NCBI GenBank assembly: GCA_029168955.1
Contig: JAPDOI010000022.1
Span: 930,001-994,000 of the forward strand
Length of the DNA stretch: 64,000 bases
Direction of reading: 5' to 3'
From: Aplectana chamaeleonis
Taxonomy: Eukaryota > Nematoda > Chromadorea > Rhabditida > Cosmocercidae
Shown here: piece after piece, positions 45,211-56,300 of the stretch
Layout of the letters: each line of letters begins with the position of its first letter
Numbering within the stretch: position 1 is the stretch's first letter
Notes under the pieces: generated by a model
The model's database searches: none
What the model saw: only the letters and a program-made list of their open reading frames with translations
Told to the model about the DNA's origin: nothing
Translations under genes and position numbers: made by a program

Positions 45211-46085
45211 AGTAATTCATCGGAACTGAATCGATTCGCGTTAATAAAGTTATTCATAAGACATCATTGTAAACAATTATTCGTTGAAACATTTGATTAC
45301 ATGTACTTTTGAACGACGCTTCCTGATATATGTTTTTAGGCATGAATTCTCTTTTTTGGAGTGTGGCGACAAGGGGAATTCAGGCAAAAAACGTATGGTC
45401 CGACTCACAAATAAGATAAGAAAAAGAATGCAAGGGTTGAGGTTCTGATTTGCTAAACAGAAGAAATCGTTATTTTTTCACTGTTGAAGTATTAGCAGTA
45501 AAAATGAGTTTGAGAAGCTAGAATACCTAGAAATAAGTTCAATTGTCGATGTTCTACGTTCTTTAATTTTGCTTGATGATTTGTGCGCAGGAACGCATGT
45601 TTTTACTCTTACATGGGTTTAATCGTTTGCGCGATTGGGAACCTTCAGTTTTTTAATCGATGTTCTACAGCAAAGTAAAGCAGAATGAGCTTCCAGATCC
45701 TTCGCGAAGACTACCAGCAACGTCATTGTGCAAAAGCGCATGGAGATTGCAGGCAAACCTCCGCAATGCCTGCAAAGCCTTCTCATTTAAGGCCGGACGG
45801 CGAGATACCCTGCTCGTCTCGCTGCGGGCAGAGACTGAGTGGACAGCCATGTTCACTTGTGAGTTGCCCCGTAACAGGGCCCACACCTTTCTCATGTGCG
45901 GTCCCATCGGAAGTCGACAATTATCTATAGAGAACCACCGGTGTATCAAAACATGATATACTATATACAGGGATTCACGCGATAGAAATTGTAAATCCAT
46001 TAAGATTGAAAAAAGCTAGTTAAAATGTGAATGAGAAACCTCGCGGATAAACAATCGAATAAATGCAAAACAATTTTTTCAGAAG
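45211..46085. other. No recognisable feature
   Basis: Short frames on both strands at 45660-46000 overlap but match no family. Confidence 0.5.
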
Positions 46086-46092
46086 ATGCATT

Positions 46093-46169
46093 GCGAGAAT
46101 CGAACCCGCAAGGCAGCCTCCCTTCGTAGTTGAGTAATCCCCCATCGTTATCCTCTCGACCATCCCTGC
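46093..46169 (-). tRNA. tRNA-like pseudogene or SINE head
   Basis: On the minus strand, TGGTCGAGAGG (46162-46152) is a good A box with a D stem GTCG/CGAT. GCGGGTTCGATTCTCGC (46109-46093) is a good T arm and B box. The 5' stem GCAGGGA does not pair with the 3' side, and no anticodon stem forms, so it is unlikely to be a working tRNA. Confidence 0.5.
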
Positions 46170-46757
46170 GCGGTGGACGACTTCAATCAAGTGACACGAG
46201 GAATGGAATGCACAGTGAGCTCGGAAACGGCTTATATCTCACGACACGAATATCTCACGAATAGGCCAGAATCTAACCGTCGAACCTTGTATAGAGCAAT
46301 TTTGTTGTAACTTAATGTGTGCCGAGCATATGAACTCACTCCAGCTGCTCCGAGAAAGAGGTTACAGGTAGTTTCAAATAGTTTTTTTTTCTTTTTTCTG
46401 GAATATCGGAAGGCCCTTAGGTAAAACCATACATACAGTAATGCTACTACATATATCCACCCCCACAACTTTTAGAGAACTCTTTTCAGAACGTCTCCTC
46501 CCCCGGGGGATCGTCCCTTGTAAGTCCCTTTTCTGGGAAATTCTTCTTATCATGCAATGCCGAATATTTATGATCAATAAAATCAATTTTTCACCTGTTG
46601 CGCAAAATGCGGCGATGAGGGGTATTTTTTATGGCTGTGGGTAATAAGTTTCATAAATTTTACTCATACGGCAATACGTCTGTTAGATGTTTCATCATTC
46701 CAAAATGGAAATGCGGAGCAAAATTGAAGTCAGGAAGGGAACCTTTGGGAAAATTCT

Positions 46758-47235
46758 ATGAAATTTCTAAAAATTTGGCTTCCTGACAAAAGTAACGATT
46801 TGGCAATGCCACTAAGAAGTCAAAAAATGTTTCGAAGATATCTTGAAATATCTTAAAAATGATTTGGTGTAAAATAGCCTGTAGTAATAAGAAAAAGTTA
46901 AGAAATGAAGTCAAATAAACAAAAATACGATTTGGTGGTCGATCATTTCGAAAGCTTCTCCGTTGAAGTTATCAAAACGAAATCAAGCGCGCAACGGACA
47001 CATTAAGCCATTTTTGAAAGCTGTAGTAAGGGAATCAAGAATTCAACATAGGTGGTGAACGAGACCTTGCATTCCATATCGTGCTCGGTTTCGCTTCGGA
47101 AATTTCAACGGAGAAACTTGTGAAATGATCGACCACCAAATCGTATTTTTCGTTATTTCACTTTTTTGACTTCTTTATGGCATTGCCAAATCGTTACTTT
47201 TGCCAGGAAGCCAAATTTTTAGAAATAGGTCTATG
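46758..47235. repeat. Foldback with ~150-bp arms, one arm carrying a ~78-bp insert
   Basis: ATTTCTAAAAATTTGGCTTC (left) and its complement (right) lead into matching words: AAAGTAACGATTTGGCAATG and ACGATTTGGTGGTCGATCAT. The left arm has about 78 extra bases after GAAGTCAAAAA (46827-46905) that the right arm lacks. Confidence 0.82.
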
Positions 47236-48060
47236 CAAGGATGTTTGAAGTAACAATGAGGGGCCGAGATTCTCTTTCAAACTTCTGTGTTTCATCGAAT
47301 ATGTATCTGAGCCTGGCTCAGATCCTCGACAAAGTTCGGGGTTCTGAAATTGCCCTACCTACCCAGAACGATGACACAATGTAGGCGTCTCATGATTCGG
47401 ATCACTTTTTGGAGGATTTTTTACAAACAAATTTTCCTCCGAGATTGAACGATTTTTCTGGAGCTTTCCGATAAAGTTCCCTTACTCGTTTACCAACCTT
47501 CACAACAACAATAAGAATCGAGAAGCGTTTTCTTGCACGTACAGCCTGCCCTTCAAGAAGGAGTCTGGGCGGAGGCAAGTGGAGGTGGCTAAGGGCAGCG
47601 GCACCCCGCGTTAGAAGCAGATCACAGTTGAATTTCCCTATACTCGTAGATGAACTTTCTTTTATTTTTTAACTTAATGGTGTGGTATTAGCTACGGTAG
47701 GCAGTTAAGGTTCAGAATAAAATCTAAACAGTCAACGGTTATAATTTGAAGACTGACTTCTGATCAGCTTTGAACACGCAGCGCGGCCACCCGCGTTCAG
47801 TTATACCTGGTATGTACAGCCTGGATTCTAATCTGGGGAAGAGACTGAACACTGCTTCGAAGGGGCTGCTACATATACGAGTATTTTTGAGACTTCCTTT
47901 TTGGATTTCCCCAGGAGCGAGCATTCGAAATCGTGTCGTGTCTCATAGTGATTTTACGTAGTTTGAATAATTATAGTTAATTGACTGAAACGATAGGTTA
48001 TTGAGTGAGAGCTGCAAAAAGTGAGCAGCAACGAAATGTGAGTATGAGACAAACCATAGT
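47236..48060. other. No recognisable feature
   Basis: AT-rich sequence with frames of up to about 60 codons and no motif. Confidence 0.5.
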
Positions 48061-48158
48061 TTTTTGGTCTCTTCCGCTTCCGTTTCCGGCGTTTTTTGGC
48101 CATTTTTCGTCCGGCTCCGTTCCCGAAAATCTTGAAAAATATTTCCGGACAGCTCTGG
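48060..48158. mobile_element. Solo hAT-like right end, CGGAAACGGAAGCGG motif
   Basis: Read from its end inwards: CAGAGCTGTCCGGAAATATT, then GATTTTCGGGAACGGAGCCG, then repeats of CGGAAACGG. It directly abuts the foldback fragment at 48159 (GTTCTGAGCCATACCATTCT), so it may have landed in that foldback. No left end was found. Confidence 0.5.
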
Positions 48159-48220
48159 TTCTGAGCCATACCATTCTATTTCCATAGTTATCTCAACGAA
48201 GTTTACGAGCGTGAAATGCT
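48159..48220. mobile_element. Half-copy of the ACACGCTCGTAAA foldback family
   Basis: GGTTCTGAGCCATACCATTC through GTTTACGAGCGTGAAATGCTG matches the right arm of 20735-21181. Confidence 0.65.
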
Positions 48221-50602
48221 GTCTTTAAGAGAGCCTCCTGTGATCATAAGGGCCACTCAAAGAGCCAGAGCTCTTCCGGGGCGGTGATTGTACCCAATTT
48301 TTTTTCTTGCTGCTGTTGAAAATGAAGCATTTTTTTCTCCCACCCATCTTCCAGCATCTCCACATTTTACGAGAATAAGGAGTGAATAAATTTTTTGTCG
48401 TGTAAACATGAATGCCGGTTTTTTGCACTAAATGCATTACGTTGTCAGCAAAAGGGATTCAATTAACACATCACCCAGGTGCACAAATTAAAGAGACAGT
48501 ACGCATTAGGTAACTATCTAGTTTGTTGCCAGAGTTCCATTTGCTTTGCTCGAATGTTCATTTGAATCTGAGATAGTCGTGTGTTATGTGCATAGAATTT
48601 ATGAATTTCTTCTAGCATGGCGAGTTTACACAGTATTTCCCTCATCACACTTGATCCAGAGCGTCATTACGGACAGCCGTAAGAATGTGCAAGTGCGAGC
48701 TCGCCATTTTGGTAAATTAACGAAAACAAAAGGCAGTAACTGCAATCGAACAGCATGAGTAGAAGTTCATTGTGTCAGGCGATTCAACTTGCTGATAGCT
48801 TACAATCTGTCACGTGCATCTGAAAACATCTGGGATGTGTTCCAAGAATGTTCCCTCAGTGCCAAGGAAGGACAAATAATCTCCAGATGGACAAATTTGC
48901 TTCCCATGGCTACGAATTATAACGGCAAATTGCTTCCTCACCGCCATCCATGGAAACCTTTTGCCATGGGAATGTTCTTGAAACGCACCCCTGTTCAGGC
49001 GCGATGCATGAAGACTCTGGGGCATTTTAAGGAGATTTCGAATATCAAGCAGCGGAGCGGTGGGCCATGGCAAAATATAATTGCTGATTACGGTTTTTCG
49101 ACAAAAACACTACTCTCTGCTACCGAAATTCAGCATTCAGAGCTGCAGAAATCATGCGATGCTAACTTGCCACCAACTCAAGAGCACTAGGTTTTCAAAA
49201 ATTGAAATTCTGCAAAATGATTAGAATGATTCGAACAATCGAATAATTTTGGAAATTGTATAAATTTCTGATAAGAAAAACTCTTACTCCCACTGAAGTT
49301 ATCAGTCTAATCCGAAATATTTCGGATAACATCTACATATATGTACTGCAACGGCAAGAAATCAACAACAGCTCAACCGCATCCTGCAGCTCAGTGAAGA
49401 TGACAAAGGATTCGTCTTATCGCACTTTCCCCTTGTCCAGTGGGTTGCTACTTTTTGTAGGTATATAACTTTGATGTATGTGCAGTTGTACATTGCTATG
49501 GGTGCCAACAACTCGGAAGTTCTCCTCCTTCTTCTTCAGCGCCTGCTCCGTTTTGGACAAGCACCACTTTTCAGATTTGCCAGCGCTTTTTTACTCCACG
49601 CTAGTTCAGGGTCTATGGTTTGTATGCCATCTCTAGAAGGCTGCGATGCAGCTAGTATCTCGCTATCTTGAGATCCGATCGGTTGTTTCTTCATTTCTAC
49701 CATTGCTCAGACAATGGGGCTAGCGACCCGCTGTCAGTCAGCTGGCGAGCAATTTCCCCGAACAGTTGGCCTGAGAAGAGTTTAACAACTAAGCGCCAGC
49801 TGATCGCCGCCCGGTCGTCGTCAATCGAGAAGCGCTGCCAACCGATCGCCGAATCGCCGCCATTTGGCTCTCGCGACTGCCAGGGGGTCGACGGCAGTCT
49901 ATCCCATCTTTCAACGCTGCCAGCACCTCTCCAACTCGCCGTCCTCCCATGGCCACTCGCCATCTGAACGCGCCGTGGCGGCCGACTCTTCGTCCGGAGT
50001 GCCCACTTTCGCCAGCGCGCAGCCCGATCAGTTTGCCTGAGTGTTTTTTTTCTCAAGAACAACCGCTCGACTTCTATGATAAGGCAAGCGGCGTCGCGAC
50101 TTCCCCCGTCCAGAGGTGGACGATATGTGAGCAATCGTTGAGCGACATGCAGCGCATCAATTTACCATTGTCTCGGACTCGCTATCGGTCGCTTTCCAGG
50201 TACCCCGAAATTTAGGCTAGTGTTGCATACGCTATTCTCTCTACTGCTAATAGAGAAAACCATTTTTGCATATATACATAGTCTGACTAAAGGAAAATGA
50301 AATATCATGCGAGGATGCCTCTGCCATCAGTAGTAACAACTGCGAGTAACTGAGGCCTAAACATATCCTCAGGTAATGGCGCGCTTGCAACCAAAAAGAC
50401 TCCTCCCGTCGCTCCCACTTCAACAGAATAATAAGAGCTACAGTAAAATCGGCCCTTGTTGCTATCGTAAATGAGTTTCAAATAACAACAACGTCGTAGT
50501 GAGGTCTAGCCAAACGCATGCTTCGTAGCCGCAGTGTTGGGTTTGTGTTTGGTTAGTAAGTACTCTAATATTTTTTCTCCTGATCGATCTCAAAATAAAC
50601 GT
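48221..50602. other. Mostly unassigned
   Basis: Contains a 133-codon plus frame (48789-49190) with no motif; AGCAGCGGAGCGGTGGGCCATGG at 49051-49073, a short word shared with about 52178; and a GC-rich stretch (49705-50039) whose right edge ends GTTTGCCTG like the element at 42025-45210. None is firm enough to call. Confidence 0.45.
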
Positions 50603-50610
50603 ATTCCAAT

Positions 50611-52729
50611 CAGGGCTGGGCACACGTCCCGGCATGGCGATTCTGAATATGCACCCCCCTTAGGTCGGTAATTTTTAGGCACCCTCTTATGGGAAATCGA
50701 AATCGGCTGCTCTCCGAATAGTTGGACAACCATGATCTTGACTTCCTGATTCTGATAAACAAGAATATAAAAAAAGCACTGAATAGAGAAAATTCCAAAA
50801 ATAGCAACAAAAAGGGTAGTGTAATTTCTGAACTTCAAAACAACCCCATGAGGAAAATTTGTTAGTAAGACGGTAAGTTATTACAAAAGATAAAATATTT
50901 TTCAATTCAAAACAATTGAACAATTACCATTAACAGAACTACTACTATTGCGACAATTAATGTTTCCTGTCGAATGTTTTCATAAACCAATGAAGGATTA
51001 GTTAATCTGTGTTTGATTGTTCTGATGTGGAAATCAGAAATATTTTGTGTTGTGGAACAATATTAGGATTCACGTGATTCGTAGGGAGTAGAAAACCCGA
51101 GTTTTACCCTCCTAGAATGCCGCTATCCCTTACAAAATCGGCTTGCCGTGCGATACGGTGTTTGTACGCAGCTACACAGCGCACACGGGAATGGACGCGC
51201 ACACAATATTAATAAAAAATGTATTTTATTACGGAACGGAGAGGAGAAAAGGATTGAAACTGAAGGAAATGGAAGATGGTAAAGGTAGTCTATTCTGGAT
51301 GTACCCACTTTAGAAATTTCATGTAAATAAACAAAGTTAGAGCGGGTGTAAATATTTAGCCGTGATAAGGTTCATTCAAACGGACCTAGTTGATCAAAAC
51401 TAGCATTAAACTGAGAGCAAAGGACATTGTGAGAAAGAGTAGAATCTGGCAAACATTTTAGCATCAATGGGACCCGTTTTCAATGTGATTTAAGGACCTT
51501 AAATCTCGCCCCGGTTTTACCCCGAAAACCGGGACAAAACCGGGACGAGTTTTAAGGTCCTTAAATCACATTAAATATCAATTATATTGATATTATACTG
51601 TTTGCCAGATTCTCCTCTTTCTCGCAATGCTCTTAGTTCTCATGTTTATGTGTGTTTTTAATCAACTAGGTTCATTTGAATGCACCTTATCACGTCCAAA
51701 AAATTCACTCCACTCCCACATAGTTTGTTTACATTAAATTTCTATACTGTATACATTGGAAGAATCCTATTTCTGCCTGCTTCCATTTACTCCAGTTTCA
51801 ATCATTTTCTCCGCCCCGTGCTGTAATAAAATACATTTTTTATTTAATATTGCGTGCGCGTCCACTCCAGTGCGCGTTGTGTAGCTGCGGACAAACACCA
51901 GATCGCACGTCTAGCCTAGTCTATGAGAGATTGCGGCATTCAAGGTGAATGAAATTCGGGTTTTTATGATCAGGGTACTTCTCAATGAGGAGGAAACGGT
52001 CATTCGCTTCTTTCATAGTAACTTGCAGTCTTCAATTTTTACAGTTGGCTCTCTTCATAAGTCACATTCTCATGAAAAAAATCTATTGACTAGTTGTGAT
52101 GCTGACTGTGCTATCTGCACTTTTAAACTGTCGAAATAAATCCTAGCCTGCTCGGATGAGTCCGGGCGGAGTAAGCAGCGGAGCGGTCGGTCATGGCAAA
52201 GTGTAACAGTGATAAGAAGATTTTGACATGATAAGCCCGATAAGCCTTGCTTCGACCGGCTCAAAATGAGCGACCTAGGCTATACATCAGTTCGCTAATC
52301 TTTTTTTGAACTTGAATGATAGTTTTCCTGGGCGCTGTCTTAGTATCTTTGCCTCGAATCGGTAGCCACCCGCGTAATCAATGAACGTTGCATCAAAGAA
52401 ACATGACACCACATCAATCCTTACTTGCTACAAGATAACAGGATAGTGTTTAATCCTTCATCGAAACAAACTTTGACAGCAACCATGAATTATTGCGAAC
52501 ACAACCTGCATCTCTATCGATAATTTGAATTCTTTTCGTGTTCGACTCAAAAAGCGGGGAAGAAGATATGACAAACTAGAAGAATAGTGCGTACTATTTT
52601 TTTCCTGAAATTCGACAGAACATGCACTTCGTTCTTTTTTTGGTGTTCGGTTTAGGCACCCCCTTTGCCCTCTCTGCAACGTCTAATATGCACCCCCCTA
52701 AGGTTACCCGGGACGCGTGCCCAGCCCTG
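50611..52729. mobile_element. hAT-like element with perfect 8-bp duplication
   Basis: Starts CAGGGCTGGGCACACGTCCC, ends CGGGACGCGTGCCCAGCCCTG in complement. ATTCCAAT is present exactly on both sides (50603-50610 and 52730-52737). Just inside each end is ATATGCACCCCCC. Length 2119 bp. No transposase reading frame; a 763-bp foldback occupies the middle, so this is a non-autonomous member. Confidence 0.93.
51147..51909. repeat. 763-bp foldback inside the hAT-like element
   Basis: Left CGTGCGATACGGTGTTTGTA and right TACGC-type complement (ACAAACACCAGATCGCACG) define the outer ends. Arms converge on a dyad at about 51520: GATTTAAGGACCTTAAA faces TTTAAGGTCCTTAAATC, with GGTTTTACCCCGAAAACC in the middle. 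Arms are about 360 bp. Confidence 0.88.
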
Positions 52730-52755
52730 ATTCCAATATGACTATGACAAGGCAC

Positions 52756-52793
52756 GCACCCACGCCGCTTCGTGGCGTACTTGTAGGCGTGTA
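52756..52793. repeat. Shared GCCGCTTCGYGGC hairpin repeat, copy 1
   Basis: ACCCACGCCGCTTCGTGGCG followed by TACTTGTAGGCGTGTA. The reverse complement occurs at 61475-61512. Confidence 0.7.
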
Positions 52794-53329
52794 ATTTGAT
52801 GTAATAGAACCATTGCATGCCTCTGTACACCTGTGCGTGTTGTTTATGATTTTTAACATCTTTCCTATTTTCATTCACTTCGCCCTATTTGCTTCAAATT
52901 TTGTACGGCTCTAATTGAACGCAGTCAAAAGCTCTTCTGTAATTTTGCGTAATGTGTTATGCTGACAATCTCACTGCACTTCCAAGATATAACGGTTCCG
53001 TCATCCAACATAGGACAAATAAGACTGAATGATGGTGTATAAGGTTTTGAAAGTCATCAAAACAAAGAGTGCAAAAAAAGCTTCATTTAATGGATTATCT
53101 ATACGCATTCAAGTATTGCATGCGATGAATGGCCTCTGTCTCACGGTAATTCCTGAAAGAAGTTGTTGGTGGATAATTTAAAAACCGATTTTCGAATGTT
53201 GTGCTCACTTCGTTTCGGAAAGCCTGTCCTCTGGATATATTGCTTGAAGGTAGCGAATGAAGGATGATTCTAAAAATGTGGTTTGATATGTGAAGCTGTG
53301 TGGTGGAGTTTCCTACCCCATTTTGATTT

Positions 53330-56300
53330 GCTGAGTGTCTCTCAGCACGCGAAGTTGATGCAATCGATAAGATCATTGACAATTCTGGAGCACTTCGGAG
53401 AAAACAATGTTTTTGATTGGGTGGGAAGACGATTTAACGATCAAGCCGTCTCTGGAACGCTTTCTACTGAGTGCCACATAAAGCTACCCGTGTGAGAAGA
53501 CAGGGTCTGGTAGAAACGCTCCTAGTCTCGAAAAAGACTGATCTTGGCTCTTGTTGATGGACATTGCGAAAGCGAGTGTAATGGGAAACTGGGATCTGCG
53601 AAGGCTAAATCCGGCACCATCAGGAGAGTCAGTATAATTATGAACTCGCGGCAGTATGACGTCTCGTCCACGGTGACATCCACACGCAAGGATGCAATGC
53701 AGGACACGCTGTCCACACGATCGGACGATCATTCGCGCTCCATTGCAAAGCCTACTTGTGACGTTCAAGTACTTGAGAAGTACTACTATAGCGCCAGTTT
53801 TCAAATGAAGAGTATATGGCGGTAACGACGCTCCTCCAACTCGATTGAGAAACTCCACTGTGAATTGCGCAGCATCACTTTCATCCTCGGTGATCGCAGT
53901 GTCGACGGAAATATAACTGCGTCTTACACCGTTCATATATTCGAGCACCTTCTGGTTTATATCGCTAACATGAGCTCTTAGCGGAGCTATAATTGCCTGG
54001 TCAGAAAGAGTGATAGTTCGCGTTCAATCAATCGGATCTCCGTATATGGCAGCAACATTATCTCCGGAGCATATACTCTGGAAAGGTTGTATGAATATTG
54101 CACAGGGTGCTCGGCAAGCTGAATGGAAAATACACATCTGGAGAAGGAGTTGTGCTTTCGGAACTTTCTTTGCCTACTTCCAGAAGAAAACTGCGAAAAT
54201 CATCGTCGTTTGTTGCAACGCGCATATTCTCTGTCAGTGAAAACTTCCAAAAATCGGGTCAGAGGAAGCTTCTGCAAAATTACAGAGGTCGTTTATCGAA
54301 AAAAATCAATCGGAGAGTGGTAGTACCTTTTGATGCAACCTCCAACTTGCTTAGCTCGTGAACCTTTCTCCACAATGGGCAATATCTAGAGCAAATCCAT
54401 TAAACCTGAAAAGGAACAGTGAATCGAGCGACGTACCTCACGGAAGTCTTCACCAAAGATGACGATTTTCAAGCCAAAAGGCAGATTGCAACAGTTGGTT
54501 ACATCCTGCAAGAGTGTGTTGACCGTCCCAAGTGCCTTCTTGGGAATTATGGACGCCTCATCCCATATGATAATATCAGTGGGGATAAGGGCGCGACCCT
54601 CACTGTATTGGGTACTTATTCGCGATGATGCACATAGATCATGAACATTTAACTGAAACACCTACAGCGATATTCGTCCTTCGGGAAGTAGATTGCTAGC
54701 TATCCCTGTCCAGGCCGTGCACAGTACCTAAGCAAAAGAATGAAGTTAATTCTGTTCTGGATTTGATCGGAGAAATCCTACCTTCTTTTCCATTCCAGTC
54801 AGAATATGATATATGGTATTATACACGTAGGTCTTGCCCGAACCTACTGGACCGCCGACATACATTAAACGTGGAGCAGTGGCATCATTCACGGCACGGA
54901 GAACACTATCGGCAAGGAATTTCTGCTGCTCGTTTAGAGTCGAATAAAGGCGCTGTCCCTCGAGGGCTCTCTCCTGTGAACTTACATGAAGGTCGTCCAT
55001 GGAAGCATCAAAATTCATTCGAGGTGGAGGAATGAGTGTGTGAAGTTTAATACGACGTTGTTGTAGCCGATGAATATGTCATCGTAGACTTTAGCTTCAG
55101 CTTCCTCTTCAAACCGTGAGTGGCGTCGGAAATCTTCACTTAGTGCTGCCTTCGTCTTATGCCAAAGGCCCTCAAACGGCTCACATCAGATTGCAATAAT
55201 AGATATGAGAGAAAAAACGAAAAATATTTAAATCGATATCATGAGTTTCGCAGTAAGCTATCATATAGGCAAACATGGTGCGGAGCTGCTTTGGCATTTG
55301 AAATATCGCGGCTTCTTGTAGAGCACGGAGTAACTCAGTGTCATCTTCAAGTAGGCCACGGGATTTCGCAGCATCTGTGAATGTGGCATGTCGCACTATG
55401 TTGCCATTTTCGTCTTCAACTTTTCTGAGGTTATCGAAAGACTCAGCACCGATTACCTGTAGTGGAATTACACAATGTTGCATTGACAATAAGATTGTAG
55501 GCATTGAAAACTCAAATCGTTCCTTCTCCTTAGGACTAACTGTATGCATACGCCCGATTTCATTATGTCTTCGCAGTCGTGTTTTCCACTCTCGAAGTTC
55601 TGCGTCGAAAGTATAATAAAGTGGCATATCACTGCATCGCGTTGTTCTTGAATCCCGATGATTTTGACGCGGACGGTCTTCGCAACTAATAAGTCGAGAT
55701 TTACGATTCACTCGAAACCACGCAGTTAGTGTGGTGTATCTGGCATTCGCCTTCTGAAGTATGTTCAGTTCACATCCAGGTCAAAAAGTGAGACGTTGTT
55801 TGTCAGGAAGATGACACTCCAGGTGATGAAAGACGTGTGACTTACGGTCAGTTCTGAAAGAAGAGCGTACGTTAGCACCATTGTAGGGTAATTACCAAAA
55901 TAGGCTCACTTAAGGTCGAATATTCACTGAGCTGCTTCTAGTGCTGAAACGTAGAAAGCGTCGAGATGTTCCTGAACAAAAAGCTAGAAGACGTTAAATC
56001 TCTGTATAAAGGTGTTAGATTCGCACCTAAATCTCGTCTATTCCTTCAACGTCGTCTCTCTGGGATAAAACGGCAGCCCTGTCAGATCCTTTATAGACGT
56101 ATTCGAAAAAAAAGGCTCGTAGCCTGTACCACTGCACAGCATTCGAGATTGATGTGTGCGTTATACTTAGTGATCAGAGCGGGATTGTGTGGCACAACAT
56201 TACGATTGTCGAGAGTATGTCCATTGAACTCGACTGTTTTTCCAGTGTCACGTCGCCGATATTTCACATGGGCATCAACGTTCAGAGAAGTTCCGTCGCT

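Noticed and set aside
49697..50134. 145-codon minus frame in a GC-rich block, considered as a gene
   Set aside because: Open on both strands, GC-rich subterminal-style sequence with a CAGGCAAAC-like end, no motif.
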